DNA from: Massariosphaeria phaeospora
Taxonomy: Eukaryota > Ascomycota > Dothideomycetes > Pleosporales
DNA: 64,000 nt
Assembly: GCA_011032825.1 (NCBI GenBank)
Contig: JAADJZ010000003.1
Span: 620,001 to 684,000 of the forward strand
Reading direction: 5' to 3'
The notes below the pieces were generated by a model. That model was not told the origin of the DNA and searched no databases. It was given only the letters and a program-made list of their open reading frames with translations. Positions 22,269-33,696 of the stretch are shown here, in pieces (the first letter of the stretch is position 1; every line of letters begins with the position of its first letter). Both the position numbers and the translations under genes were made by a program.

Positions 22269-22299
22269 CTACTTTAGTACGGACTCGATTTACAGTGAT
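22269..22299 (-). repeat. Right copy of the 31-bp inverted repeat bounding the island
   Basis: Complement begins ATCACTGTAAATCGAGTCC; 29 of 31 positions match 14212-14242 in inverse orientation. Adjacent to a plus-strand transposase C-terminus, mirroring the left end. Confidence 0.75.
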
Positions 22300-23802
22300 C
22301 GTATTGGGCGGCTTTCTAGGAACGTACGATTTAGAGGCTTTGCGATATGGCGCCTTAATGCAAGGTGTCCCACTCAAGCGACGAGCTTTCCAGCTTTCCG
22401 GTGCAGCGGTGCAGTCCGTTTGCACTCAGCTAGGTGGGTGTTCTTTCACTGGACTGCGTCGGCTCGGTCCTCTCGTGGAGCCCACTCGCCAACTCGCCAA
22501 CTCGGTTTACCCTTTTGTCGCATCTTTCTACGTATTTGAGAGACTTTACGGTACGTCGCATCGAGATCGAATACCGGGCTTCCTCTCTCTAGTGCAGATA
22601 GGCATAGACGATAGAACACAGCTAAGAATTCACACCGCACTAACGCCCTTCCGACGTCTCTCCACGAAGTCCACAAAGTCCGATCTCACTTTCGTTTCTC
22701 CGCGACTACCCGCTGGTAGCGCCGACTGCTAATCTCCCCCAGGTCCTATGGCGACAAGGTCCTCGCGTTGTTGGTCTTCGCACGACAAACTCAAGTAAAC
22801 CGAAACACATCAAGATACCTACCCCGAGGTCAAGGTCGAGGCCAGGTCATTGTTCGGGTCCTATCCTGGGTCCCTAGTTTCAACGGTCGGTAGCGAAAAG
22901 TCGCCTTGTTGGTGGCCCAAGAGTGCCCTGACGCGCATCATCTGCTGTGTGGAGAAGTGGGAGCATGTAGGATGAATAGCTAAATAAAAGCATGAAGCAC
23001 GGAGCAGTGCAAGAAACAGCAGCAGAAGACATCAAACTATTATAGATGGAAGAGGCTAGACGAAAGAGAGAAGCAGGCAATACCCCGTCAGTCGCAGAAA
23101 CATGATACCAAGGCAGATTGAAGCAGCTCACACGCACGAGTCGCTGTTGCTGTAGCGCCTAAAAAGCAATGTATGCACTGTAAGAGTTTAAACCCTAAAC
23201 GCCGGAGGCGCAGTGCAGGAAACAAACGTTGCGGAAACGAGAAAGGCAAATGGAGGATTGGTGCGGAGGATAGCGGAAGGATTGCGACTACATATGTCAC
23301 GTCCGCGCGGGAAGGCTCGTTTAAGTCAACTTGGTGTGCAGCATGGCTGATGCTTGTTTGTACGCCCGGGTACATTTAGACACGCGTAAGTACATCTCTG
23401 TCGGTTTCAAGGAGATGGGGTGGTGATGCCATGACGTGTTGCGGCTTGATGCGGATGTTTATCAGTCATGTTGAAATCGCTGTTTGTTGTTTCGGTGTTC
23501 TGTTCTCGTTTTGCGGCTCAGGTTCGTAGAGAGACGATGATGTTTGACTGTCGGTGCGTCAAGGGCTCGAGAAGACGTGCGTGGGGCGAAGTAATCGTGC
23601 CACGCTCATTCGTCTGAGAAAATATGGAATACATCCACCAATCCAAGCAATAGTAGTGCCAAATAGGAGCTTTCAGTTCAAGAAATGTATTTCCGCTTTG
23701 TGCATAATGCATAATTTCAATATTTACAGGTCAAATGAAAAGTGCAGCTAAAGTACACCCTCATGACGGAGTCTCAAAACTCTTGTCCGTTGTACGCAGC
23801 CA
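22300..23802. other. Intergenic, right flank of the transposon island
   Basis: Normal composition, no supported gene. A 174-codon frame at 22208-22732 begins inside the transposon end and has no recognisable domain. Confidence 0.55.
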
Positions 23803-25496
23803 TCATCTCTTTAGCGATACACCTCCACACGTATAACTCCCCTCAGCCTTGTTCATCGCACAGAATTCGCCATCACAGCAAACAGTATCGCCGAAGCACT
23901 CCTCGCCCCGCTTTTTACTACATGCCTCTGCCGTTGGCGATGGCTGAGCTGGAGTTGATGGTTTGGGCGTAGCCGAAGGAATGATAGTGCTGATGGTGGA
24001 CCCGGTTGGTGAGAGCTGGCAGACGACGTGGGCGGTGCCGGCGGCGTTGGTGTACGTAGCCATGCCAGCCATAACGTTGCCGCATGTGCAGTAGGTCTGC
24101 GGGCCGGGCGCGATGGTGCCAGTGATAGTGGTTCTGTGGAGCGTTAATTTAAGAAATAGTTGGGGGCGACAGTGGGTGAGACTTACTCTACTACTGTGCA
24201 GGCTGAGTCGATTGAGGTCGAGTGCGAAGTCAATGAGATGGTATTCGTAGGGAGCGTAGGGAAGTTGCAGTAGTTTGTCGTCGCCTTGTCAACCGTGGAA
24301 AAGGGGCCTCGGCCACCACAGAAGCACCACGAGGCAGGCTCGTTGTTGAAGCCCATGAGCGAGTTGTTACCTTCGTTGCAAATGGGAGGAGGCCCAGTCG
24401 AGCTGGGGGCCGCGGAAGTGCCACTAGTGCTACGGAAGCTCGTGACTAGGGTTGTGTCTCCCGTTGTGGACGAGCTCTTCTTGATCTCGCAAGCCGAGGG
24501 AAAGGGAAGAACGAACTTCGAGATGCAGCCGAAGTCTGCCATCTGATATGTGATGATTTCTTGCGCAACCTTCTGGATCTCGGCCTTGTCGGCTGGCACA
24601 TGGTAGTCAGGAGTAGCGACTGCTCTGACCACTGAGGATGACGAGGACGAGGAGGACGAGGACGAGGACGAGGTAGTATCAGAGGATTTGGCGGTTGATT
24701 CTTCCTTTTTGGTAGACTCATCCTTTTTAGTAGACTGCTTATTGTCTTGCTCCTCCTTGACTTCTTTCTGTGCCTCCTTGACCTTGTCCTGCGCTTGCGT
24801 AAGAGCCTCAACCGTACCAGGGCCTGGCTTGTTTACTGCGTTAGTAGCAGCGGAAACAACGCCTCGCAAGCCACTGATGAGGCCTCCAAATCCGGGTGTG
24901 CTTCCACCGACAATTATGGCTAATGCTAAAGCGTCGTCGGAGTCGTCCTTAGCCTTTTGTGCGTTCTCTCTCGTAGGATTGTTCTTGTATTCATCGACGG
25001 ACTTGTTAGATTTCTCCGCGGAGTCAGTGGCTTTGGCAATGGAAGTCTCGGAGTTGTCAGAGCCCTCGGTGGTAGTTGGGGGCGTTGTAGTCGGCGATGG
25101 TGGCGTATCACTTGCCTCACTCTTGACCGAAGTGGGATCGGGACCGCCGCTCGAAGGACTTTGAGGAGGTGGCGCAGGCGTCACGGAACTTGATGATGAC
25201 GAGTCTGAGGATATTGCTGACCCTGACGGCGTAGCACCAGATGGTGATGCATCACTCTGTGAGGTAGAAGATGACGCTGATGTTTCCGACGAGGAAATAG
25301 ACAGGCTTGATGTTGAGAGGCTCGACAAAGAGGTCGAGGGTGTTCCAATAACCACAATTGTCGAGTTCGTCGGCACGATCAAGGATGCTCCTGTTGATGT
25401 TGAAGAAAGAGAAGCCGTATCCGCGGGTGGTACAGCTTGTGCAAGAACAGTGGAAAATGCCGCTGCTAAATGGAGCAACTTAAAGAGGTTTGCCAT
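23803..25496 (-). CDS. Secreted Ser/Thr-rich protein with Cys-rich C-terminus
   Basis: Exons 24187-25496 and 23803-24133, joined across a 53-nt GT-AG intron, give 546 aa. Residues 1-20 (MANLFKLLHLAAAFSTVLAQ) are a classical signal peptide. Residues about 25-140 are very rich in Ser, Thr and Pro, as expected for O-glycosylated wall-associated or adhesin-like proteins. A Lys/Glu-rich segment (KDESTKKEESTAK) and a run of about 14 serines follow. The remainder has scattered cysteines (CNEGNNS, WCFCGGRG, YCTCGNV) and ends in a compact six- to eight-cysteine tail (CSKKRGEECFGDTVCCDGEFC). No GPI signal is seen. Function unknown; cell-surface or secreted candidate. It lies about 1.5 kb from the transposon island. 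Confidence 0.75.
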
Positions 25497-26380
25497 AATG
25501 AACGAGTGAAAAAGTCGAGGGTATTGGAAGAACGAAAGTCTGAATGAAAGAAAAAGTAGATAGTAAAGCAGCCGACTGTGGGCTATGAGGAGGTAAAAAC
25601 TGATCCAGGTTCGAACATATACGCGCCGAGTCAGTACAACCCAGATCAGTATCTAGTGGAAATAAGGAGCGTAATCGTGGGTCTAATTTCGAAATGTCAG
25701 CCCCAAGGCTGTGCCCGGTGCCCGGGGCTGTGGGGTCCGAACATTATTTTGGTGTACCAAAATCCAAATCGGGTCTGAAACTGTAAGACGGACCGTGTTA
25801 AGGCCATGGGCATTGTGACGCGCAACCTTTCAAGCAAGATTAGGTTACCGTAGGCATAACCTGGGTTATACGCCCGGGGGGCTTATGGCTTGTTCTTCTC
25901 GCACGGGGTAACGGGCGTATAACCAGGAAGGCATATGCGTACTATGCTTATTAGCGCGAGGGCAGTGCCTAAGCTTTTTATCTCCCCCTCAGGACTAGTG
26001 TAGAATCAGATTAGTGTGTTTTCAGCTTATCGTACATACATAACTTCGATGTGCGGCTGACCCGACTATCCGGTCAGGAACATGCTCCGCCCAGGCCACA
26101 CTCTGTTTCAGCCTTCCTGCAGGGATCTTGCAGGAACACTATCACTTCATGTTAATTTGGGGTCCACAATGGGGCGCAAAGGTTTCTTCCGGAATTAGGG
26201 CGATCAGAATGGAAAAGTAAGCGCACTGGGCGTCGGCCGTCAATAAGGAGCGAAAGGTATTCCAATCCATAAACCTCCACATAACTCCACATCATTGTCT
26301 AAAGCCCAACTCTTCTCTTCCCTTCGATATCTAGCTTTTCAGTCTTTCGTTTCCTTTCTTACAAGCAAACTATCACAAAC
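25497..26380. other. Divergent promoter region of two secreted-protein genes
   Basis: 884 bp between the start codons of the Ser-rich protein and the metallopeptidase. It contains the hairpin-forming inverted repeat at 25861-25926 and CT-rich sequence before 26381. No gene. Confidence 0.6.
25861..25926. repeat. Inverted repeat GGTTATACGCCC / GGGCGTATAACC
   Basis: Perfect 12-bp arms, extended to CTGGGTTATACGCCC with one missing base on the right arm, separated by about 37 bp. Could be a regulatory palindrome of the divergent promoter or a short transposon footprint. Confidence 0.55.
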
Positions 26381-27400
26381 ATGAAGTCATCATTGGTTTT
26401 CTCTTTTTTGGTTCTCGCCGTACCCTCATTCGCCACGATTATTTTCGATCCGGTTCAGAACACTTGCGGTTCAAACGGCGCTGCTGCCGGCGCTGCTTTG
26501 ATGGCAGAAGTTACAAGTTTGGGCTCACACGCCGCAAAGTTGATGGACGAGGCACACCCGGGTAACCTACGGGTGTCGGATCCATGGAAGTTCTATCGGG
26601 TTATGACGGCCTATAACGCTTTCTTCGACGCACACCATTCGGACGGTGTGAATAGATGGGATGATGTGAAATGTACGTACAATGACAATGTCCGCTGAAC
26701 GCCATTATATTCTACCCTGCTAATCGAGTGAACAGCCAAGCTCGATATCATGGGAAATCTTGGCTCCAATTCGCCGAATGTGTTTGTCGCCTGTGACGAC
26801 ACTCCATTCTGGGATGCCACAAATCCCAGCGCGTTGATTTTCCACGACCCCGATCAGAAGAAAGATGTCACTTTTGGGCCAGGCCAACTGACGTGCGCGG
26901 GTGGTAACACAGCTGACAAAAACATGATTGGCTACCGGATAAGCATCAACAACGTCAATTATATCATGCTGTGTCTGAAGCAGAACGGAGGCAAGAGCCT
27001 TCTTAGTGAACATACCTTCAACGAGGGGGACAGTCTCAACGACAAGACCACTTTGTCTTCAGTTCTCTTCCACGAGATGAGCCACGCGGCCATCCCAAGC
27101 AGTAAGTCCAGAAAGACATTAGCAGAAGATTTTTGACTAACTCATGCTATAGTGAGGGGGGATCTTTCCGGCGGTACTGCAGAAGGAGGTGAGCGTTACG
27201 CATGGCTGGGTACGCAAGAAGTACGCGCCACATACGCAAATGAGAACCCCGACTCTTTCACACTGTACGCTATTGCGTTAGCAACGGATGCCTTCCACTG
27301 GGACACGGGAATTGCGGAGACGCAGAATACGGTGTATAATAGACTGGAGAAGAGCGCCCCAGAGGTTATCACGACTTCGGGCCTTACCGTACAGCCGTAA
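26381..27400 (+). CDS. Secreted HEXXH metallopeptidase, M35 (deuterolysin)-like
   Basis: Exons 26381-26672, 26736-27101 and 27153-27400 (introns 63 and 51 nt) give 301 aa. Residues 1-18 (MKSSLVFSFLVLAVPSFA) form a signal peptide, with no obvious propeptide. The zinc-binding HEMSH motif is at 210-214. Downstream, the segment NPDSFTLYAIA resembles the region after the active site of M35 enzymes (NADSYALFA), but the exact GTxxD aspartate motif of classical deuterolysins is not evident, so this is a divergent relative. Expected role: extracellular protein degradation or host interaction. Divergent from the Ser-rich secreted protein. Confidence 0.75.
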
Positions 27401-28631
27401 AGAAACCGACTGAGGTGACTGTTTTCGTGTATATAGTATTCTTTTCAATACCATTATCGTATAAACTTGCAATGCTTGGCAAACGTTACCAGGGAGGGTT
27501 ATTCGGACTCTGACAAAGCTCCTGCTGTCAGTTGTATTAGCCCTACTTTCGCTCGTCCCTTTTAATTACCTAACTGCTATCCCTACACAAACTCACAGGT
27601 TGATGGGTATGTGCTTAGGAAATCCATCTTTCTGCCGCCTGTTGCGAGTCACACTCCAGGGAAATCCATTCGTACGAGATTCAGTTTTGCAATTTCGATA
27701 AGCGCCCAGCCCCTTCAGCCCGCCTCAACACTACGGTCGGAGAGGGCCGCAGCATCTCACGGAAGCTCGGAGTTACTGGTCTCGGTAGCGCTTCGTGCTT
27801 CGTGCTTCTTGCTTCGTCCGCATCAGTTGCTCAGGTGGTGCTTGAATTGACGTGACTAGATGAGTGAGCTGAGTGTTTGGCATGAAGCATTGAACTTTTC
27901 AGTCTCACTGAGCTGATTGATGCGCCCCTATTAACGCGTCACGTAAGATGGTACCTGTATGAAGTGATACGGGGTCGGAAGATTTCCCCACAAGGTGGGA
28001 GGGGGCCGGGAACATCGAGCTGAATGAAGTGCGGTCGGCGCCAAGCAGCAAGTCATCTTGAAACGGAGCCGAGCGCTAGAGAGGAAGAAGCCAATGGGAT
28101 GTTTAGGCTAGCATCCCCCGCAAGGCCACACCCTTGACACTGGACAGAGCCTCACTCCGACATCAGCTGTAAATAAATCGCCCCCGCAAACATTGCCGAG
28201 TCGAGGTCCGGAAGGATTCACACTCTGATTAGGTATTACATCGTTTGCCAAAAGCGCAACACGCCGCCTGCTCGAGCTTTACGTCATAGCCTCCTGAGAA
28301 CACCCACCCAACTGGCCTCCCGACGCCGATTACAGTCAAGAGTAAAATCCAGCTACTAAGTTGCCGCCATCTCACGAAGAGCTTACCGTCCAAGGCCGAC
28401 TGTTAGAGAAATCATCTATTCAGGCACCACTCACCAACGGATCCAACTAGGACCACATTGGGACTACTCGAGGCTTGACCATCACGTCGAAGACCACTTA
28501 CGAACCATTCACAACGCCCAAGGTCACAGGTAGCAGCGGAGTACTCCATCATACCGGCCACATCTCTTTCCGCATTCGTTTTCTTTCGCTCACACTCCGC
28601 TTCTGCTCCACCCCCCCCCAATTCAACCACC
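27401..28631. other. Intergenic
   Basis: 1.2 kb with no recognisable gene. A C-rich stretch (CCACCCCCCCC) precedes the next start codon. Confidence 0.6.
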
Positions 28632-29473
28632 ATGTCCACACTCTTCTCCACTACCTCCGACGACTACGCCTTCACCTCCTTCAGCACGCTCACCATCCCC
28701 CCCTCCACCACCCTCGAAGACCCGTCCACCCCCGCAGGAAAAACATGGGCCGACACCATAGAAGCCTACCTCTCGCACCCCGACACAGGATTCGTATGGT
28801 GGGGACGCTTACACGACAATCCCGAGGTTGTGAAGCTCATCGTCGGTACGTTACTCGATTCCTTACTGACCACCTACTAACTACCACAGACTGGACCACG
28901 CCCACGCCAAGGACACCAATCCCCGACATGCCCATTCAAAGCACAACCACCACCTTCTACAATCTCGGCGCCTGGGCGCCGACGCGCACAAACGCCCTCT
29001 CCACCCGCCCAGGCTCCACCTCCGCCCTCCTAACCTTCCACTTCCCGCCCTCCTTCACGCCCACATCGCCATCCGCCACCGCCCCCTCCCGCACCCACGA
29101 GGAGCTCTGGAGCGAAGCATTCACGCACTTCAACAGCAGCGTGCTGCACAGCGCCGGGGGCGTCGTGTCCTCGAGCTCGGCGTCGTCATGGAGCGTGACA
29201 CCCCCTTCCTCCTCCTCCTCCACGCCTACCACCTTCATCGCCATCTTCCGGTACACGACGCCCGACGCGTTCCGCCAGCACCTCGAAGCCATGGCGCAGA
29301 AGACGTGGTTAGAGGGCGGATTGGAAAGGTTGTGGGGCATGACGAGCGGGGGTGTGGACGTTGAGTTTGCGGATCTGTGGGCGTTTGAGGAGGGCTGGTT
29401 GGGGGGTGTGACGCAGACGAAGAAGGAGAAGGGAGGGCTGGCGTTAGCGAAGGGGTTGAGTTTCAGGGGTTAA
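28632..29473 (+). CDS. Unidentified 265-aa protein, possible alpha/beta-barrel (ABM-like)
   Basis: Exons 28632-28845 and 28890-29473 (44-nt GT-AG intron) give 265 aa. No signal peptide or membrane segment. The N-terminus STTLEDPSTPAGKTWADTIEAYLSHPDTGFVWWGRLHDNPEVVKLIVDW reads like the start of a dimeric alpha-beta barrel domain (small monooxygenase-like). A low-complexity Ser/Thr/Pro stretch at about 150-180 is followed by FIAIFRYTTPDAFRQHLEAM, which could be the second barrel. The assignment is an impression only and the catalytic role is unknown. Confidence 0.7.
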
Positions 29474-30104
29474 GAAGAGACGTGGCAATATATATATGTG
29501 TATGTGATAGAGAAATGCATGCATGCTTGAGGAAGTAGATTGAAAGATTTTCCACTCGTAGTGAGAAACCTCACTTGTGGACTCGACAACAACATATGTC
29601 CAACCTCAGCCAATCTCACAACCACAATCACAACCACACTCACAGTCAACCCCAAACCTCAACCCCAAACCACGCATTTACAATACCCAATACATTTTAT
29701 TCGTTCTTAAACTTTTTCTCAACCCGGCCGTGTACACCACCCCTATCCAACACCATCCGAAGCCCAACTCCCATACCCAATACGTACTCAAGCTCCCTCA
29801 ATGAAGAGTCCACCCCTCTCCCTGTATATATATTGTGCGCCATTCAGCCCAAACCGCGACGTGAGCGGGACCAAATACCAGATAACGTTGGCTGGCTGGC
29901 TGCCCCCAACAAAGGGAAATGCGACTGATCCAAAAGAGACTCCGATCCGATCAGGGGCAAGAGAGATACCGAACCGCCGTGCTGATCGTACATTTTCGAA
30001 TCTTGGGGGTGGAAATAGGATATCGGAAGAGCCAGGAGGGGGGGAGGAAGCAACACCGTATCCAAAAGCTCCCCTCTGGCCCAAACGACATTAACTCCAA
30101 GTTT
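29474..30104. other. Convergent 3' region
   Basis: Non-coding; contains CA/AC-rich simple sequence (29600-29660) and a GGCT tandem run near 29891-29902. Confidence 0.6.
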
Positions 30105-33100
30105 TCAATTGCCCGCCGGCACACTCGCACTCGCCTCCCCACTCTGCGCCTGCACCTGCGCCTGCGCCGCACCCCTCCCCTGCCCCAGCAACCTCTCCAA
30201 ATCCGCCAACCCCGCCCCCGCCCTCCTCTTCCTCCCGCCCTCTTTCTCCGCAAATGCCAACCCCATCAACCGCCTCTTCTCCTCCTGAATGCCCAGCACG
30301 CGCTCCTCAACACTGCCCTGCACAACCAGACGAAACACCTTCGTCTCGCGCTGCTGGCCGAGGCGATGCACGCGATCAACAGCCTGGTCCTCGATAGCGG
30401 GCGCCCACCAGCTGTCGGCCATGACGACCTGGTTGGCGGCCACGAGGTTGAGCCCGACGCTGCAGACGGCGAGCGAGGCGAGCATGACGGTGGTGTGGGG
30501 GTCGGCGTCGAGGGCGTCGAGCGCCGCGTCGCGCTGCGGGGCTGTCATGCTGCCGTCGATGCGCGTGTAGGTGAAGCCGGCGGCTGAGAGGTGCGGCTGC
30601 AGGAGGTCGAGGAAGGAGGTCCATTGCGAGAAGACGATGGTTTTGGTGGTGGGGTCTTTGGCGCTGGCTTTGAGGATGCTGAGCAGCGCTTCGACTTTGG
30701 ACGATGTTTCGCTGTCGAGGGACGCTTGGTCGAGGAGCTGGTCTTGGGTGAGGGGTGGGGGGGCGCCGGTCTCTTGGGCGGGTTGCACGGTCGTGGTGGC
30801 GAGGGAGTCGAGGTCCGCGCGACACATGGGGCACTTGTGCTGGACGCTGATGACGCGCTCGATGCAGGCGGTGCAGAAGATGTGCGCGCATTTAGTGATG
30901 ACGGGTTCCTTGAATGATTCCAAGCACACGGGACATTCTTCTTGGGACTCGATGGATAGTTGCAACATCTTCTGTAGAGCGGCTTTGTTGTCGTCCGTGA
31001 GGTCAACGACTCCTTCCGCTTCGAGCTGCTTCAACACCGCGTCGAGCCGTTCTTCGCCCACGAGCTTCCAGTGGTTACAGAGTTGGCGCATGCGTAGCAG
31101 AACCTCCAGCAGATGTCGGTATGTATCAAACGCAGTCTGGCGGCCCATCAGGTTGTGGCGATAGAGCTCAAGAGTGCCCTTAGCTTGAGCTTCCAAAGCG
31201 TTATACTTCTCCTGCTCATGCGGAAAGAGGGTGATCTTGTGCACGTATTCCGAGAGCTCTGGAAGACGTAAATCGATGAACGCCATTTCTTTCTTACGCC
31301 GCAAGCAGATGCCGCCCATGAGAAGCTGCAGGGACTTGTTGCCGCGGGTATCACCTTGAAGAACCGGTCTGATGATGGCGCTGTGAAAGATCTCGAATCT
31401 GTCAAGACCACCGTTGAGGCCGAGGAAGCGTACCAGCGAGTACAAGTCTTTGAGGTTGTTGATGATGGGGGTGCCGGTAAGTACCCATCTGGATTGAGCC
31501 ATCAGACTAGTCACAGCAATAGTCTTCTTCGCTTTCGGATTGCGGATGTTGTGGCCTGTTGTCCGTTAGATTCTATTCTTGCGGACAGTACGGAACAAGC
31601 AACTTACCTTCATCTAAGATAACACGACGCCACTTAACCGAGAACACACCAGACTTCCTGGGCAATATGGTTGACTTTTGAGAGTGCCATTCAGAGGAGA
31701 CACTGTCATAAGTGCTAATGACCACATCGTATTTCTGGATCTGCTGTGGCGTAATAGGCTGCTTGCGCGTGCCGTGGTAGAACATAACGCGCAGCCCATA
31801 CTCTTCCTTGATGTGCTTCTTCATCTGTGTGCTCCAGTTGCTCATGACAGACACGGGTGCAAGAATGAGCGTGGCGTCGCAGATATCTTTTGCACGACGT
31901 CCAAGCGCCCTATCTGCCATGATGAGCGAGATGACCTGGATGGTCTTGCCCAGACCCATGTCGTCGGCCAATATGCCTCCACTGGCGAGAGTAGGATTGG
32001 CGACTGTGAAATTCGTGGCTAGGTTAGTAAACATATTGGCTACAGTGGAATGGCGTTTCCAAAGCTGCACGACATCCCTCGTGCCTGCAGCAGGAAGTTG
32101 AGGGTTTTCTTTGTCGAGCATCCACTGGAGGCCTTGGAGTTGAAAGTCGTGTAGTTGAGTGAGTAGAGCTTCGGGCTGGGGTGCCTTGGGCATAGCGGCC
32201 TGCGAGGGTTAGCAAAACTTCCAACACATCCGTGGTTATACTGACTAGGTCATCTTCTTTGATACCAAACTGCTCGACGACCTGGTCCACATTCCGCGGA
32301 TTGAAACGCTCGCTAGCTCCCATAATGTCTTCAAGCGAAGGTGGGGCGACGCCCAAGCCTTGCGAAGGTCCACCAGTGAACTCCGACAGGCCGCTTTCGG
32401 ATTGTTGAGCCTGAGACTGAGCCTGAGACCGAGCCTGAACCTGAGCCTGTCCACTGGCAACGACAGCTCCACCCCTCTTCTGCTCCCTTCTAGCAGCTTG
32501 AGCAGCTTGAGCAGCAACCTTCTGCCGCTCCTTTGCTGCCCTCTCCTCCTTCCTCTTCCTATCCGTCGCATGTCCCACAGGCAGCCTATCATTCCGTAGC
32601 TGCGCCATCAGGCGTTCTCGCTGCACCGGATCATCCGTTCCATATAGTTTGATCTCAATCGGGCATTCGAAATCGCCTTTGTGGCCGGTGATTTCGGTCT
32701 CCAGAAGCAGGCTGCGGTTGTCCATGTAGCGCGCCAGCTTTCCAGCGACGCCTCGGGGGATGTGGCCGATCTGTGCGCCTTGCACGTTGATGACCTGGAT
32801 CGCATTACCTATAGTGCTGTCAGTCAGTGGCGGCCACACGCAAGTAGTGCGGTATCATACGCACTGTCGTAGGGGTTGCGCGGTTCTCGCCTTGCGATAG
32901 CCATCTCGCCGAGAGTTGCCATTCCACGGTAATGTCGGACGCCCACAATCTTGGTCGGCAACACGCCTAGAGACGACACGATACGAGATTAGCGAACAAT
33001 AATCGTAACGTAGAAATCAATTATACCCAGACACATACCATACAATCCAAACTGATACTCCGCCTCCCCATACCCCTGCGTCGCATCCGGCACCTCCTCA

Positions 33101-33294
33101 TCCCCCTCATCATCATCGTCACTATCCAAGACGAGCGGATCCGCCTGCGACGACCCTGACGTCACCCGCGCCGTGCCATAGCCAGTGCGCGCCTGCTTGT
33201 ACGCGTGCGACGGTTGCGACGCCGAAGACCGGGACTGCGACTGCGAGGACGAGAAAGACGAGTACGGCTCGCCAGGCCGCTTGCGATAGGCCAT
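30105..33294 (-). CDS. HIRAN-SNF2-RING ATPase, Rad5/HLTF-like
   Basis: Nuclear DNA-dependent ATPase and probable ubiquitin ligase of the Rad5/HLTF group, which act on stalled replication forks. Exons are 33039-33294, 32865-32966, 32246-32808, 31608-32199 and 30105-31555, giving 987 aa. Domain order: acidic low-complexity N-terminus (DSDDDDEGDEE); HIRAN domain at about 88-180 (VLPTKIVGVRHYRG, NPYDSNAIQV); a Gln/Ala repeat; SNF2 N-lobe from 308 with Walker A (LADDMGLGKT, about 375-384) and DEGH box (503-506); a C3HC4 RING at about 712-751 (CPVCLESF...CAHIFCTACIE...CPMC) inserted between the helicase lobes; and helicase C to about 930 with DRVHRLGQQRETKVFRL. The RING within the SNF2 fold plus HIRAN at the N-terminus fits human HLTF better than chromatin remodellers. 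Tandem with GDB1. Confidence 0.9.
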
Positions 33295-33696
33295 CGTGGA
33301 CGTTGAATTTGAGAGTGAGGGACGGGATGGATGCCGGGAGCGCGAGGGGGACGATAGGCGTTGGGAAGTTCGCTGGGGCCGGCCTGTCTCAGATTTGTGG
33401 GGCGGAGAATTATCGGACGGATTTGCCGGGACGCGCTAAGCACGCGAGATCCTGTGACAGCGGATCAACCTTGGAAGTCTGTGCACGCATGGTTCCCGAG
33501 GCCACCCGAACGAGAGCATCAATTTTTGAGACAACACGAAGAAGGCCGTCTATTCGTTATTTGAACTATCTATCTATTCTAGGGATGCGATGCCGCTTCT
33601 ATGCACAATTCATCAAGCCAGCCCAATGCACTCTATGCTCAGAGCCGATTCGCGGAAGGCCAAACCCCAAAGTCTCGACACCGGAGCATGGCCTGA
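33295..33696. other. Short intergenic, GDB1 3' to SNF2-RING gene 5'
   Basis: 402 bp; no gene seen. It must contain the GDB1 3' end and the promoter of the downstream minus-strand gene. Confidence 0.6.

Larger units (their letters stand above)
14212..22299. mobile_element. RIP-degraded nested transposon island
   Basis: An 8.1-kb block with abruptly different composition: AT-rich, full of TpA, poor in CpA and TpG, while CpG (ACGCG, TAGCG) survives. This is the pattern left by repeat-induced point mutation. From 14486 to 20423 there is no open frame above about 60 codons on either strand. Translating through the stops shows three pogo/Fot1-type transposase relics, a gag relic and a MITE-like element, listed separately. 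A 31-bp inverted repeat (29 of 31 identical) marks both ends, 14212-14242 and 22269-22299. Flanks on both sides have normal composition. Confidence 0.88.

Noticed and set aside
22208..22732. 174-codon frame at the right edge of the island
   Set aside because: Starts inside the transposon end; no domain.
23170..23200. AAACCCTAAAC telomere-like string
   Set aside because: Single unit only; not a telomeric array.
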